64,000 bases of DNA from Bartonella tribocorum CIP 105476 (GTDB taxonomy: Bacteria; Pseudomonadota; Alphaproteobacteria; Rhizobiales; Rhizobiaceae): positions 1,736,001 through 1,800,000 of the forward strand of contig NC_010161.1 in assembly GCF_000196435.1 (NCBI RefSeq), given 5' to 3'. Below the pieces are notes generated by a model. The model saw only the letters and a program-made list of their open reading frames with translations. It was not told the origin of the DNA and did not search any database. The stretch's first letter is position 1. The number at the start of each line of letters is the position of its first letter. Shown here piece after piece: positions 20,230-28,671 of the stretch. The position numbers were made by a program, and so were the translations under genes.

Positions 20230-21348
20230 TCAAGAATGATAAAAATCTCTTATTTTTTGGATAATCATATCCTGATCTGTTTGCGTCAAATAAGGATGCA
20301 TTGGCAAACTTAAAACACACTCCCCTAAAGACTCTGAAACGGTAAGGGAATCTTTCACATAAGAAAAGTGTTTATAAGCGGGCTGTTGATGTAAAGGTGT
20401 TTTATAATAAATCATTGTAGGGACAGAATTTTTTTGTAAAAAATCTTTTAATTTATCACGCTCTTTGACCTTAATCGTATATTGTGCATAAGCAGAACGA
20501 ATATTTTCTCCTATTTCTGGAACTGTAACAACATCTCTTAAACCATTGGAATAACGTTGAGCAATTTTTACACGCTTTTCCATTTCATCTTCAAAAATCA
20601 CAAACTTTTCGAGTAAAATTGCAGCCTGAATACTATCAAGACGCGAATTCATACCAATCCGTACATTATCATATTGTGTTTCACCTTTACCATGAAACAA
20701 AATAGAGCGTAAAAGTTCTGCCAAATAATCATCATTGGTCATCATAGCGCCTCCATCACCATAACAGCCTAATGGTTTTGCAGGATAAAAACTTGTGGCG
20801 GCCACATCACCAAAAGCACCGCACATAGTATTACCACTTCTTCCACCCATAGATTGAGCAGCATCTTCAATGACAAAAAGATTTTCCTTTGCGGCGACTT
20901 GAGCAATTTGCCCATAGTCAGCAGAAAGCCCAAATAAATCAACAGCAATAATAGCCTTTGGCTTTAGCCGTCCCTCTTTTTTAACCATTTTGATAGCGTG
21001 AGAAAGTTTTTCAACATCAATATTAAATGTATTGGGTAAAACATCAACAAAAACAGGCTCAGCCCCCACCAAAGCAACCACTTCGGCCGTTGCCGAAAAT
21101 GTAAAGCTAGGACAAAACACAGCATCCCCTGGACCAATATTTTTAGCCATGAGAGGCATCTTCAAAGCATCCGTTCCATTAGCACATGCAATCACATGTT
21201 TAACACCAAGATACTCTGCCAATTTCTCTTCAAATTCTGTTACCTTCGGCCCCAAAATATACTTACCACTCGCGACCACATGCGCAATTGCAGAATTAAT
21301 TTTATCTTCAATACGCGCACGCTGCGCCCCAAGGTCGATGAATTGCAT
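20230..21348 (-). CDS. gnnB: PLP-dependent sugar aminotransferase (DegT/DnrJ/EryC1/StrS), probably GnnB
   Basis: 372 residues from the ATG before QFIDLGAQRARIE; the first ATG is seven codons earlier. The fold-type I sugar aminotransferase signatures are complete: ACANGTDALKMPL, FCPSFTFSATAEVV, the PLP-phosphate Asp region VIEDAAQSMGG, and the Schiff-base lysine in SFYPAKPLGCYGDGGAM. The gene starts 49 bases after an oxidoreductase gene. An oxidoreductase plus DegT aminotransferase in this order is the GnnA/GnnB arrangement that makes UDP-GlcNAc3N, precursor of 2,3-diamino-2,3-dideoxyglucose lipid A. Bartonella lipid A is known to contain that sugar. The enzyme class is certain; the GnnB name is inference. 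Confidence 0.82.
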   Translation of the reverse strand: MQFIDLGAQRARIEDKINSAIAHVVASGKYILGPKVTEFEEKLAEYLGVKHVIACANGTDALKMPLMAKNIGPGDAVFCPSFTFSATAEVVALVGAEPVFVDVLPNTFNIDVEKLSHAIKMVKKEGRLKPKAIIAVDLFGLSADYGQIAQVAAKENLFVIEDAAQSMGGRSGNTMCGAFGDVAATSFYPAKPLGCYGDGGAMMTNDDYLAELLRSILFHGKGETQYDNVRIGMNSRLDSIQAAILLEKFVIFEDEMEKRVKIAQRYSNGLRDVVTVPEIGENIRSAYAQYTIKVKERDKLKDFLQKNSVPTMIYYKTPLHQQPAYKHFSYVKDSLTVSESLGECVLSLPMHPYLTQTDQDMIIQKIRDFYHS

Positions 21349-21397
21349 ATTAGCTCCATTGATTATCACAAGAGTGCAAAAACGCTACCTGTCTCTT

Positions 21398-22354
21398 TTA
21401 TCTATCATAATTGACACCAGCAGCTGTTAAAATCCGTAAAATCGCAATAGCATCACCACCATTTGTACAAGGTGATTGACGCGTTTCAATACAATGAAGA
21501 AAGTGCCGTAATTCGCGAGTAAGCGGCAAATCTTCACAAACATCAATGTAATTCAGCTCATCCATGCTAAAAGCCCACTCTTGATTCTCTTTCCAAATGG
21601 CAAAGTGGTGCATTGCCAATTTACGGCTCCACGGTTCCATATCATCAAAAACGAGCATAGCCTTTGTTCCAACAACAGTTAAACGCCTTTCACGATAAGG
21701 ACTCAAGCGTGAAGCAAAAAGATGACTCTGTACACCATTTGGAAAAGTCATATGAATATGGGAAAAATCGGAAATCTGATCAACGACAGCAGCCCCCTCA
21801 CCGAGAATTTTGGAGGGTTCACATCCTGTCAATGCCAAAATCATTGAGAGATCATGAGGGGCAAGATCCCATAAAGCATCACTGTGTGTATGAAATTTTC
21901 CAAAGCCTAACCGATGAGAATAAATATATCGCACCTCCCCCAATTCCCCCTTTTTCACCAATTCATACATTTTTTCAAAAGTCGGATGAAACCGTAAAAT
22001 ATGGCCCACCATAAAAATCCGCCCATAGGCATCTGCTTCCTGAACCTGGCGTTTAGCATCAGCAACATTTAGAGCTATTGGCTTTTCCACCAAAACATCT
22101 TTACCATTTTTAACAGCACGCAGCACATTTTGTGTATGAAATTGTGGAGGCAACGCTAGCACTAGCGCATCAATATCTTGCTGAGCAAAAAGATCATCTG
22201 GTGCAACAACCTCTACATCATACATCGTGGCAAAACGAACAGCACGATCGCTATCAATATCAGAAACTGCTGCTAAAGCCCCAAGAGAATGGAGTGTCTT
22301 TATATGATTTCCACCCCAATGGCCGCATCCTAAAACCGCTACACGTGGCACCAT
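21398..22354 (-). CDS. gnnA: Gfo/Idh/MocA-family NAD(P)-dependent sugar oxidoreductase, probably GnnA
   Basis: A 318-residue protein with an N-terminal Rossmann domain (VPRVAVLGCGHWGGNHIKTL) and the family motif DVLVEKPIALNVADAK. The C-terminal alpha/beta domain has HRLGFGKFHTHSDALWDLAPH, with the usual catalytic His in DLAPHDLSMI. It would oxidise the 3-OH of UDP-GlcNAc to a ketone for the aminotransferase encoded immediately downstream. The length of about 320 is that of short Gfo/Idh enzymes such as GnnA. Other diaminosugar pathways (WbpB/WbpE) use the same enzyme classes, so the specific substrate is not proven. Confidence 0.8.
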   Translation of the reverse strand: MVPRVAVLGCGHWGGNHIKTLHSLGALAAVSDIDSDRAVRFATMYDVEVVAPDDLFAQQDIDALVLALPPQFHTQNVLRAVKNGKDVLVEKPIALNVADAKRQVQEADAYGRIFMVGHILRFHPTFEKMYELVKKGELGEVRYIYSHRLGFGKFHTHSDALWDLAPHDLSMILALTGCEPSKILGEGAAVVDQISDFSHIHMTFPNGVQSHLFASRLSPYRERRLTVVGTKAMLVFDDMEPWSRKLAMHHFAIWKENQEWAFSMDELNYIDVCEDLPLTRELRHFLHCIETRQSPCTNGGDAIAILRILTAAGVNYDR

Positions 22355-22515
22355 TTTTATGCCTTACCTTACTTTGATCTATAAAATTACACTTTTACAT
22401 ATCGAGGATAAAATAGAATGACAAGAGAAAAGCTTAAAAACGATGCTTGACATCTCACTATTCTACCCCTTATATCCGCAGAAGATGTAATTATTTGCAA
22501 TTATAATTTTATTTT

Positions 22516-22592
22516 GGCGGAGTAGCTCAGTAGGTTAGAGCAGAGGAATCATAATCCTTGTGTCGGGGGTTCAAATCCCTCCTTCGCTACCA
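22516..22592 (+). tRNA. tRNA-Met (anticodon CAU), elongator type
   Basis: A full cloverleaf: acceptor GGCGGAG / CTTCGCT with a G-U first pair, D arm GCTCAGTAGGTTAGAGC, anticodon stem GAGGA / TCCTT around loop ATCATAA giving CAU, T arm GGGGG TTCAAAT CCCTC, and an encoded CCA (22590-22592). The anticodon stem lacks the three G-C pairs of initiator tRNA, so it is an elongator (or an Ile2-type CAU tRNA, judged less likely). It borders the prophage remnant and could have been its attachment site, though no second copy of the 3' end was seen. Confidence 0.93.
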
Positions 22593-22794
22593 TTTTTTCA
22601 GAATTGTATGTGTATGTATGTAGCTTGTCATCGGGTTTTGCACAATTTGACAGCAGGTTTTGCATCAATTTATTTTTTTTCAAAGGATTTTTAAGAGGTT
22701 CTCAAAGGGGTTTCAAAGACCTTTCAAAGGCTGTTTTAAGATTCGTAATTTTGAATGTGAATCTATGGGATTTTACGCCTCTACATCTTTTATC

Positions 22795-24275
22795 CTACAA
22801 AGCATGATAATCACGCGTATTCTCTAAGACGCTCCCATTGTCTTCTAGATCGCTAAAGCGTGTAAAATCGGCTTGAAAGGCAAGAGGAACTATTCCTGTT
22901 GAACCATGGCGTTGTTTAGCTATAATAACCACAGCTTTGCCCTTGGCTTTCTCCATTGTCTCTTGCCATCTGCTATACTCAGCACTGCCTTCTTTTGGTT
23001 CTTCCTTTTTGAGATAATATTCTTCACGATAAACAAAAAGCACAATATCGGCATCTTGTTCAATGGAACCTGATTCTCGTAGATCGGAGAGCTGTGGACG
23101 TTTATCTGTTCGGTTTTCAACTTGGCGTGAGAGTTGTGAAAGAGCAATGATGGGAATATTAAGTTCTTTGGCCAAAGCTTTAAGCCCCATGGTAATCGCT
23201 GTCATTTCTTGAACGCGGTTCTCTGAAGAATGCTTTGAACCGCTTGTCATGAGTTGAATATAATCAATAATCAAAACATCTAGACCATGTTGTCGTTTGA
23301 GACGCCTTGCACGAGCGGCTAATTGGGCAAGGGATATCCCCCCGTTTGATCGATGTAAAGGGGGGCGGTTTGTAACTGATGCGTTGTATGGATAATTTTT
23401 GCAAATTGTTCTTCTGAGAGATTTCCTCGTCGAATATCAGAGGAAGAAACCTCTGTTTGTTCAGAGATAATGCGGGTTGCAAGTTGTTCGGATGACATTT
23501 CTAATGAGAAAAAGCCAATGATTCCTCCTTCATTTTGTTGTGTATTGGTATCACGCTTGCAAGCATTGGCGATGTTAAAGGCAATATTGGTAGCCAGTGC
23601 GGTTTTTCCCATACTAGGGCGCCCCGCTAGAATAATCAAATCGGATGGCTGCAACCCTCCCATTTTTTCATCCAATGTGTTTATATGGGTCGCTAACCCT
23701 GAAAGCTGTGAGGAACGCTTTTTGGCAGCACTTGCCATGTCCAGTGCTTTTGCAATGGCTGTATCAAAGTTTTCAAACCCACCCCCATATTTGCCTTTGT
23801 CGGCGAGTTCAAACAATTGATGTTCAATCGTTTCAATTTGTTGTGTTGGTGTAAGCTCTAAGGGAGCCTCAAAGGCTGTATTGACAACTTGATTGCCAAG
23901 ATTAATCAAAGAGCGTCGGATAAAAAGATCATAGATGACCTGCCCATAATCTTCAGCATTAATGATTGTCACCGCTTCTTTGGCTAAACGAACAACGTAA
24001 TGGAAGATGGTGATATCGCCAATTTTTTCTTCGGCTGGAATAAAGGATTTAAGGGTAACAGGGTTTGCAACTTTACCTTTTTTGATCATATGCAAAATAG
24101 TAGAAAAGATCTTTTGATGGAGAGTTTCAAAAAAATGTTCTGCTTTGAGAAAATCAGAAACGCTCTCAAGTGCATCATTATTAATCAGAATTGCTCCAAG
24201 CAATGCTTGTTCGGCTTCTATATTATGCGGGAGTTGGCGAACAGAAGGGGAGAAGCCGTCTTTTGGATTTTCCAT
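22795..24275 (-). pseudogene. dnaB: Replicative DNA helicase DnaB, frameshifted at a C tract
   Basis: Two registers together give a full-length DnaB of about 493 codons. The first part (to about 23338) carries the N-terminal domain (LPHNIEAEQALLGAILIN) and Walker A in LAGRPSMGKTALATN. The second carries the Walker B region IIDYIQLM, SQLSRQVENRTDKRPQLSDL and the arginine-finger region KQRHGSTGIVPL. They meet at six C on the plus strand (23338-23343); seven would restore frame through TGGISLAQLAARARRLK. Start is the ATG after the gene D stop, with AAGGA upstream. It lies behind phage tail genes, so it is probably a prophage copy and the functional dnaB lies elsewhere. Confidence 0.85.
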
Positions 24276-24277
24276 TT

Positions 24278-25285
24278 TTAGTCGGTTTCCTTTTTCCATG
24301 TTTCTTTTCCCTCGATCGGTGCCTCAAAGGTAATTTCTGTTGTGTAACCGCTTTGCTTTTCATAGCGGTGGGTGACGGTAGCGGCTTTCCATGACCCATT
24401 AATTTCTTTACGGAACCCTTGAAGCAGCAACGGTTGATCCGCCATGATTTCAGGGCGTCCCGCAAGAGTTAAGGAGCCACTGCCTACAGCACGGCATAAG
24501 CGATCCGACTCGGAAGCCGCCGCCGCTTGTGCTTCTTCTTGACTTGGATAACAACTGCGCAGACGACGTACGGGACCGCTAAAACCTGTTTGATGCTTGA
24601 CTTGGCATTGTTGCCCTGTTGAGCGATCAAAATAAGAAGTTTCAATGGTGCCGTATTGGGTGCGCGGCTCTAGGGTAAATTCCCAGCTGGAACAGTCATG
24701 CTTATGGAGGGTGAGGGCTGGTAAATTGTCACCGCTTAAAAATAAAAACTTATTGTCCTTGATTAAAAAACGTGCCCGCATGCGGTCGGCAAGGCGGGTT
24801 AAAAAGTCAACCGCCGATTGATCGGTGCGCACCACATAAGGCAAGGTTTGTTTGGTAAATTGTGGACTGACCTTTGCTTGATAACCATGGCGTTTGGCAA
24901 GGGCCTCAACAATCTCAGCAATGGTTTTGTGGTCAAAATGTTCACTCGCTTGTTCTTTAAGTTCTTTACGCATCGAAGCACTTTTGCCACAAAGCCGTAA
25001 AATCTCTCCATCACTGCCCCCAATACTCACCACCGACTCAACAACAAAACGCCCCATAAAGGCTCGGATGCTGTTTTGATAGCCAAAGGTGACATGGAGT
25101 GCGCTGTTACTGGAGGGAATCTCTAAATCATTGCCACTATCATCAAACTCCGCTTCAAATGTATCGGCTTCATTGCCCGCATGGTCCGTAATGGTTGCCG
25201 TTAAAAGACGCTGGTAAAAAACCTCATGGACAAGATTCTCCCCCACCCTCACCTCAATAAAAGGATGTGTGCGCATTAATCCCAT
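24278..25285 (-). CDS. Phage tail/late-control protein D (P2 gpD-like baseplate hub)
   Basis: 335 residues matching the P2 gpD / Mu gp44 family, the baseplate hub related to gp27 and the VgrG N-terminal domain. Seen features are TDHAGNEADTFEAEFDD near the start, DSIGGSDGEIL-type beta segments, a conserved YVVRTDQSAVDFLTRLADRM block, and the C-terminal GSGSLTLAGRPEI region with the closing RYEKQSGYTTEITFEAP. The gene follows X and U in P2 order and overlaps X by ten bases. It appears intact, but the phage around it is broken. Confidence 0.88.
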   Translation of the reverse strand: MGLMRTHPFIEVRVGENLVHEVFYQRLLTATITDHAGNEADTFEAEFDDSGNDLEIPSSNSALHVTFGYQNSIRAFMGRFVVESVVSIGGSDGEILRLCGKSASMRKELKEQASEHFDHKTIAEIVEALAKRHGYQAKVSPQFTKQTLPYVVRTDQSAVDFLTRLADRMRARFLIKDNKFLFLSGDNLPALTLHKHDCSSWEFTLEPRTQYGTIETSYFDRSTGQQCQVKHQTGFSGPVRRLRSCYPSQEEAQAAAASESDRLCRAVGSGSLTLAGRPEIMADQPLLLQGFRKEINGSWKAATVTHRYEKQSGYTTEITFEAPIEGKETWKKETD

Positions 25286-25530
25286 AGCCTTTTGACCACG
25301 CTGTTCTTTTCACATGATACAAATTCAGGCAGAATGACCTTTAAGCCCCGCGGCAACAGAGCACCATACCCTGCAATACCTGGATTGGCTTGCAAAGTAG
25401 CCTCACAATACCCTTTGATCGCTCCAACTTGAAAACGATCCCCTAACACAGCCATAGCATGTTGAAAGCAGATTAGATCAAGACTCATATCCTCTAGCTC
25501 TACCACGAGATGCTTTTCTGGTATCTTCAT
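25276..25530 (-). CDS. Phage tail protein X (P2 gpX-like)
   Basis: An 84-residue small protein between U and D, the fixed position of tail protein X in P2-like phages. The short sequence contains a segment ending in NPGIAGYGALLPRGLKVILP, the LysM-like pattern of gpX (a late 'LP.G..I.LP' turn). It overlaps both neighbours by a few bases, indicating a tightly coupled tail operon. Start follows from the 4-base overlap with U. Confidence 0.82.
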   Translation of the reverse strand: MKIPEKHLVVELEDMSLDLICFQHAMAVLGDRFQVGAIKGYCEATLQANPGIAGYGALLPRGLKVILPEFVSCEKNSVVKRLWD

Positions 25531-26012
25531 GGCGTTTCTCCTCCTTGGGAATATTGATCATATCCCTCTTGATATTGTCCCACCTGATATTGACCTTGTG
25601 GTTTTCCACCATCGAAAAACGGTAACAAGCTAATGGCATAGCGAATACGCCCCGATTGACCAGAGCGACTGATGTAATCATGGTCTTTCGTCACACTGGT
25701 GATCACTACAGATCCATGGAGAATGGCACTATAGCCGTTGTCACTCATCCAACGAATCATCTGAACGGGCTTGGCTGCACGAATGGTTCTGGTGATAGCA
25801 TCTATCGCTACCCGGTCCCCAAACTCTTCTGGAAACAACACCCCGTGAATGGTCTTGGGATCATTGCCATAACCGGTAAATTGCAAACCGGGCGCCTCTC
25901 CAAAACGCTCTAGGCAAACCCAGGAGGCAGAGAACTCTTCCTCAAACGATTGGAAATTAAGCCAGTCTACATAAAAGAGATGTGGACCTAACATCAGCAA
26001 AGGATCTCTCAT
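25527..26012 (-). CDS. Phage tail protein U (P2 gpU-like)
   Basis: 161 residues resembling the P2 gpU family, which caps or completes the tail. MLGPHLFYVDWLNFQSFEEE at the start, a central FTGYGNDPKTIHGVLFPEEFG segment (the GxDPxxI motif of the family) and a middle MIRWMSDNGYSAILHGSVVI stretch fit well. The C-terminal 30 residues are Gly/Gln/Tyr-rich (QGQYQVGQYQEGYDQYSQGG), an odd low-complexity tail made of QYQxG-type repeats that is not part of the usual family core. Confidence 0.85.
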   Translation of the reverse strand: MRDPLLMLGPHLFYVDWLNFQSFEEEFSASWVCLERFGEAPGLQFTGYGNDPKTIHGVLFPEEFGDRVAIDAITRTIRAAKPVQMIRWMSDNGYSAILHGSVVITSVTKDHDYISRSGQSGRIRYAISLLPFFDGGKPQGQYQVGQYQEGYDQYSQGGETP

Positions 26013-26032
26013 AGACGCCCTCCCATTGATTG

Positions 26033-26144
26033 TATCCCTTCCAGCACGTCATTTCTTTCGAAACGTATCATTGCATCTCTCCTACCATTGCGCCATCCTA
26101 GCACTTCATCCCTCCCCTCATTGAGAGTATCCCTTCCAGCACGT
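26033..26144. repeat. Short direct repeat between phage U and T genes
   Basis: tatcccttccagcacgtc occurs at about 26036 and again at about 26127, within a 160-base pyrimidine-rich gap between two genes that are normally tightly packed. It may mark a small duplication or deletion scar. Confidence 0.4.
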
Positions 26145-26172
26145 CGTCTCTTCCCTTATTCTGTCGTCCTTA

Positions 26173-27996
26173 TCATTCTGTGCCACCATGCAGCGCATTG
26201 GCGCGTGCCCGTTGCAAAGCATGAGCAACCGCACGACCGGTGGCCATGGGGTCACGCGCCCCATTAACATGCACTGTGACATTTTGATTGTGGGTGATGG
26301 GGGAACGGTCTTTGTCTCTTGGTTCTCTGGCAGATGAATTTACAGGAGAAGCCCCCGCAAATTGTACTATGGGTTGGATGGACGTTTTGCCTCCTAAAAA
26401 ACTTGGCAAAAACTCTCTTACATCAATCGACCCAATCCACCCCTTTATGCGGTGAGGTAAAGATTTACAATAATCCATCAATTGTGAGATGGACGACATA
26501 AAACCATCAACAATCCAACTCGCTAAATCTTCACCGGCTTGTTCCATACCAACCTTGGCACTCTCTGTGAGCTTTTCGCGGACAAAAAAGCTTCCCAACC
26601 ATTGCCAAAAGTTGGAAAAGCTTTGTTTAACACCCTCCCACAAACCAGCAAAGCTTTGAGAAACAGAGGAAAGTCCTTGTTTAAACTTTTGCCAATGGGA
26701 AGAGAGATCAAAAGCAGCAGCAATGATATTTTTCCATTTGGTGATGGTTGCCGTATCGGCACCAAAAAAGCGCATGACGGCTTCAAAGGCTTGGCCCCAA
26801 GCCCGTGTTATCCCCCGTGCAAAACCTTTGACAAAAGAAGAAAAACGATCCCAATATTTCCACAAAGCAAAACCAGCAACAAGAATGACAGCCACAACAG
26901 CAGCAATGAGAGCCCCTATTGGGGTAAAAATCCCCCCCACAACAGAGGCAATAGCTGCCCCAACCACTTCGATGACTGTCCCAATAAAGCCAAAAGAGGC
27001 AGAAAATGCCGCCCCTGAAACGGCTATCCCTCGTAAAGCCCCCACCAGTAAAGTCATGGGGTGAAGAAGACGCAGCGCACTCCCACCAAGCCCTGCTGCC
27101 ATTAAACCCAATGAGCGCCCTGAAGCGACTAATCCGCGCCAACTTGCCTTCAGCGTGCGGCTCACAACCCTCATCTTGATAAAAGAGCCCATCAATTGAA
27201 GAAGCCCAAGGCGGGTTCCCGCCAGGGTAAAACGTACAACCCGCAAAGCAATATTAAAAGCCATCAGGGCGGCAATGGTTTTGATGATCACACCGGTTAA
27301 AACAGGGTGTTCATTAGCCCACGCCATCAAACCATTGACAAATCCCCCAACACTTTCCATGAGACTGTTCACATGGGGCAGGAGCACTTCACCAATGGTG
27401 ATACCCAGAGCTACAATACGGTTTTGCAACAGTTCAAATTGCCGCATGGCACCGGTTGCTTGTTTGTCAGCCTCTTGTTCTACAGAACCTTTAAAGACTT
27501 GTGGATCTTTCACATAATCTAAAGCTTGCCCTAACAATTGGGGGTTCCCCACCAATTTGGCAAAATCACCGGTAAAATCCCGCCCTGCAATGGCAATCAG
27601 AGAGCGCATTCCCTGTTCGGATTGACCCAACACATTAAAAAAGCGCACCAAGGTACCGGTGGCATCTTTCTCCAAATCTTCTATAAATTTTTCGCGGGAA
27701 AGACCAATATTGCTAAAGGCATCTTCAATATGTTTGCCCCCTGCTTGAATACGCGCACTCATCGCATTAAACCCACGCGCTGCACTCTCTGGTACAATAC
27801 CAGCAGAAATCATCGCCGTACCAAAGGCTGCTGTTTCACGCGCAGTCAGCTTAAACATGGTTGCCGCACCGGTGGCACGATTGGTAAAATCAGACACCTC
27901 ACTTGCCTTTGCTGCCATGTGGTTAGAGAGATGATTGATCGCATCCCCTAGATCTTCAATACCTGCTTGATTAAGCTTAAAGACATTGCGTAATTT
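26173..27996 (-). pseudogene. Phage tail tape measure protein, N terminus deleted
   Basis: The frame is open from about 27996 down to 26173 (about 607 codons), and the first available methionine is 26 codons in. Tape-measure signatures are plain: KLNQAGIEDLGDAINHLSN, then TGAATMFKLTARETAAFGTA, several long hydrophobic helices (about residues 190-370) and a helical C-terminal part. The usual N-terminal 100-300 residues are absent. At 27996 the tape measure coding abruptly meets sequence of a phage repressor on the opposite strand, so a deletion removed the gene start and upstream sheath and tube genes. Gene order T-U-X-D is that of P2-like phages. Confidence 0.82.
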
Positions 27997-27997
27997 G

Positions 27998-28192
27998 CAA
28001 AAAACACTTGCAAATTATGAGCTCGGTGTAAGTGAACCATTCACCTCTATCATAATTTCCTATTACACAATTTATAGTGTAGAGTTACATTGGATTCTCT
28101 CTGCTAAAAAAGAAATGTTTACAGACATGGGAAAAGCAACGGATTTAAAAACACCTACCATTCCTACTGATCTCATGAAAAAACTTGGATAA
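27998..28192 (+). pseudogene. Phage repressor (XRE/CI-like) fragment
   Basis: About 65 codons, open from the deletion junction. QKTLANYELGVSEPFTSIII followed by YSVELHWILSAKKEMF matches the second half of a CI-type helix-turn-helix domain, where 'TLANYExGxxEP' and 'YxVxxxWLLxGxxxMF' are typical. The first helices are missing. A possible continuation of its C terminus in another register (ending EEIELTLPL near 28337) follows, so the 3' part is frameshifted too. It is non-functional. Confidence 0.65.
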
Positions 28193-28198
28193 ATAATC

Positions 28199-28560
28199 TA
28201 TACGAACCTATCATGATGCAAAAATAACCCCCTCTTCTGAAAATATAGCGAAATTCGCGACGAAACTTATAGAAAAGTGCAAGAGCTTATTCAAAACATC
28301 AACGATAGCGAAGAAATAGAGCTTACCTTGCCTCTTTAAAATTGCATTTAAAACATCAAATCGAGGCTAAAAAAGAACCCTCAACAACTACAAAAAATCC
28401 AACCTAACCATTATTTACAATGAAAAATGAAGGCATATGCCTCCTTATATTAAGAACTTTTATTTAATAATTTATTTTTATATTTATTTGATAATAAGTA
28501 ATATTATTGGATGTGTAATAAATCATTATGTATTTTATTATAAAATTTATAATTATACTT
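28199..28560. other. Phage remnant edge and AT-rich spacer
   Basis: Contains the probable out-of-frame tail of the repressor fragment to about 28340, then AT-rich DNA leading to the first autotransporter. No intact gene. Confidence 0.4.
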
Positions 28561-28621
28561 TACATGAAAATAAAAACAATCTATTCGTCTCACAGCAGAA
28601 AACCATTCATTTAATGTCCTT

Positions 28622-28657
28622 CTTATAAGCGGGGGAGGAATGTATGGGGCTTATAAG
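28622..28657 (+). promoter_or_regulatory. Paired CTTATAAG palindromes before autotransporter 1
   Basis: Perfect inverted repeat CTTATAAGC (28622-28630) and GCTTATAAG (28649-28657), 14 bases before the ATG. Each arm contains the 8-base palindrome CTTATAAG. It could be an operator for a dimeric regulator or a hairpin next to the ribosome binding site (AAGGA). Confidence 0.5.
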
Positions 28658-28671
28658 TTAAGGAAAAATCA

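Noticed and set aside
22516..22592. tRNA-Met as proven prophage attachment site
   Set aside because: No duplicate of the tRNA 3' end was found at the far edge of the phage remnant, so integration here is only a possibility.
26539..27951. Several plus-strand frames up to 159 codons
   Set aside because: Antisense to the phage tape measure gene, which has clear family motifs.
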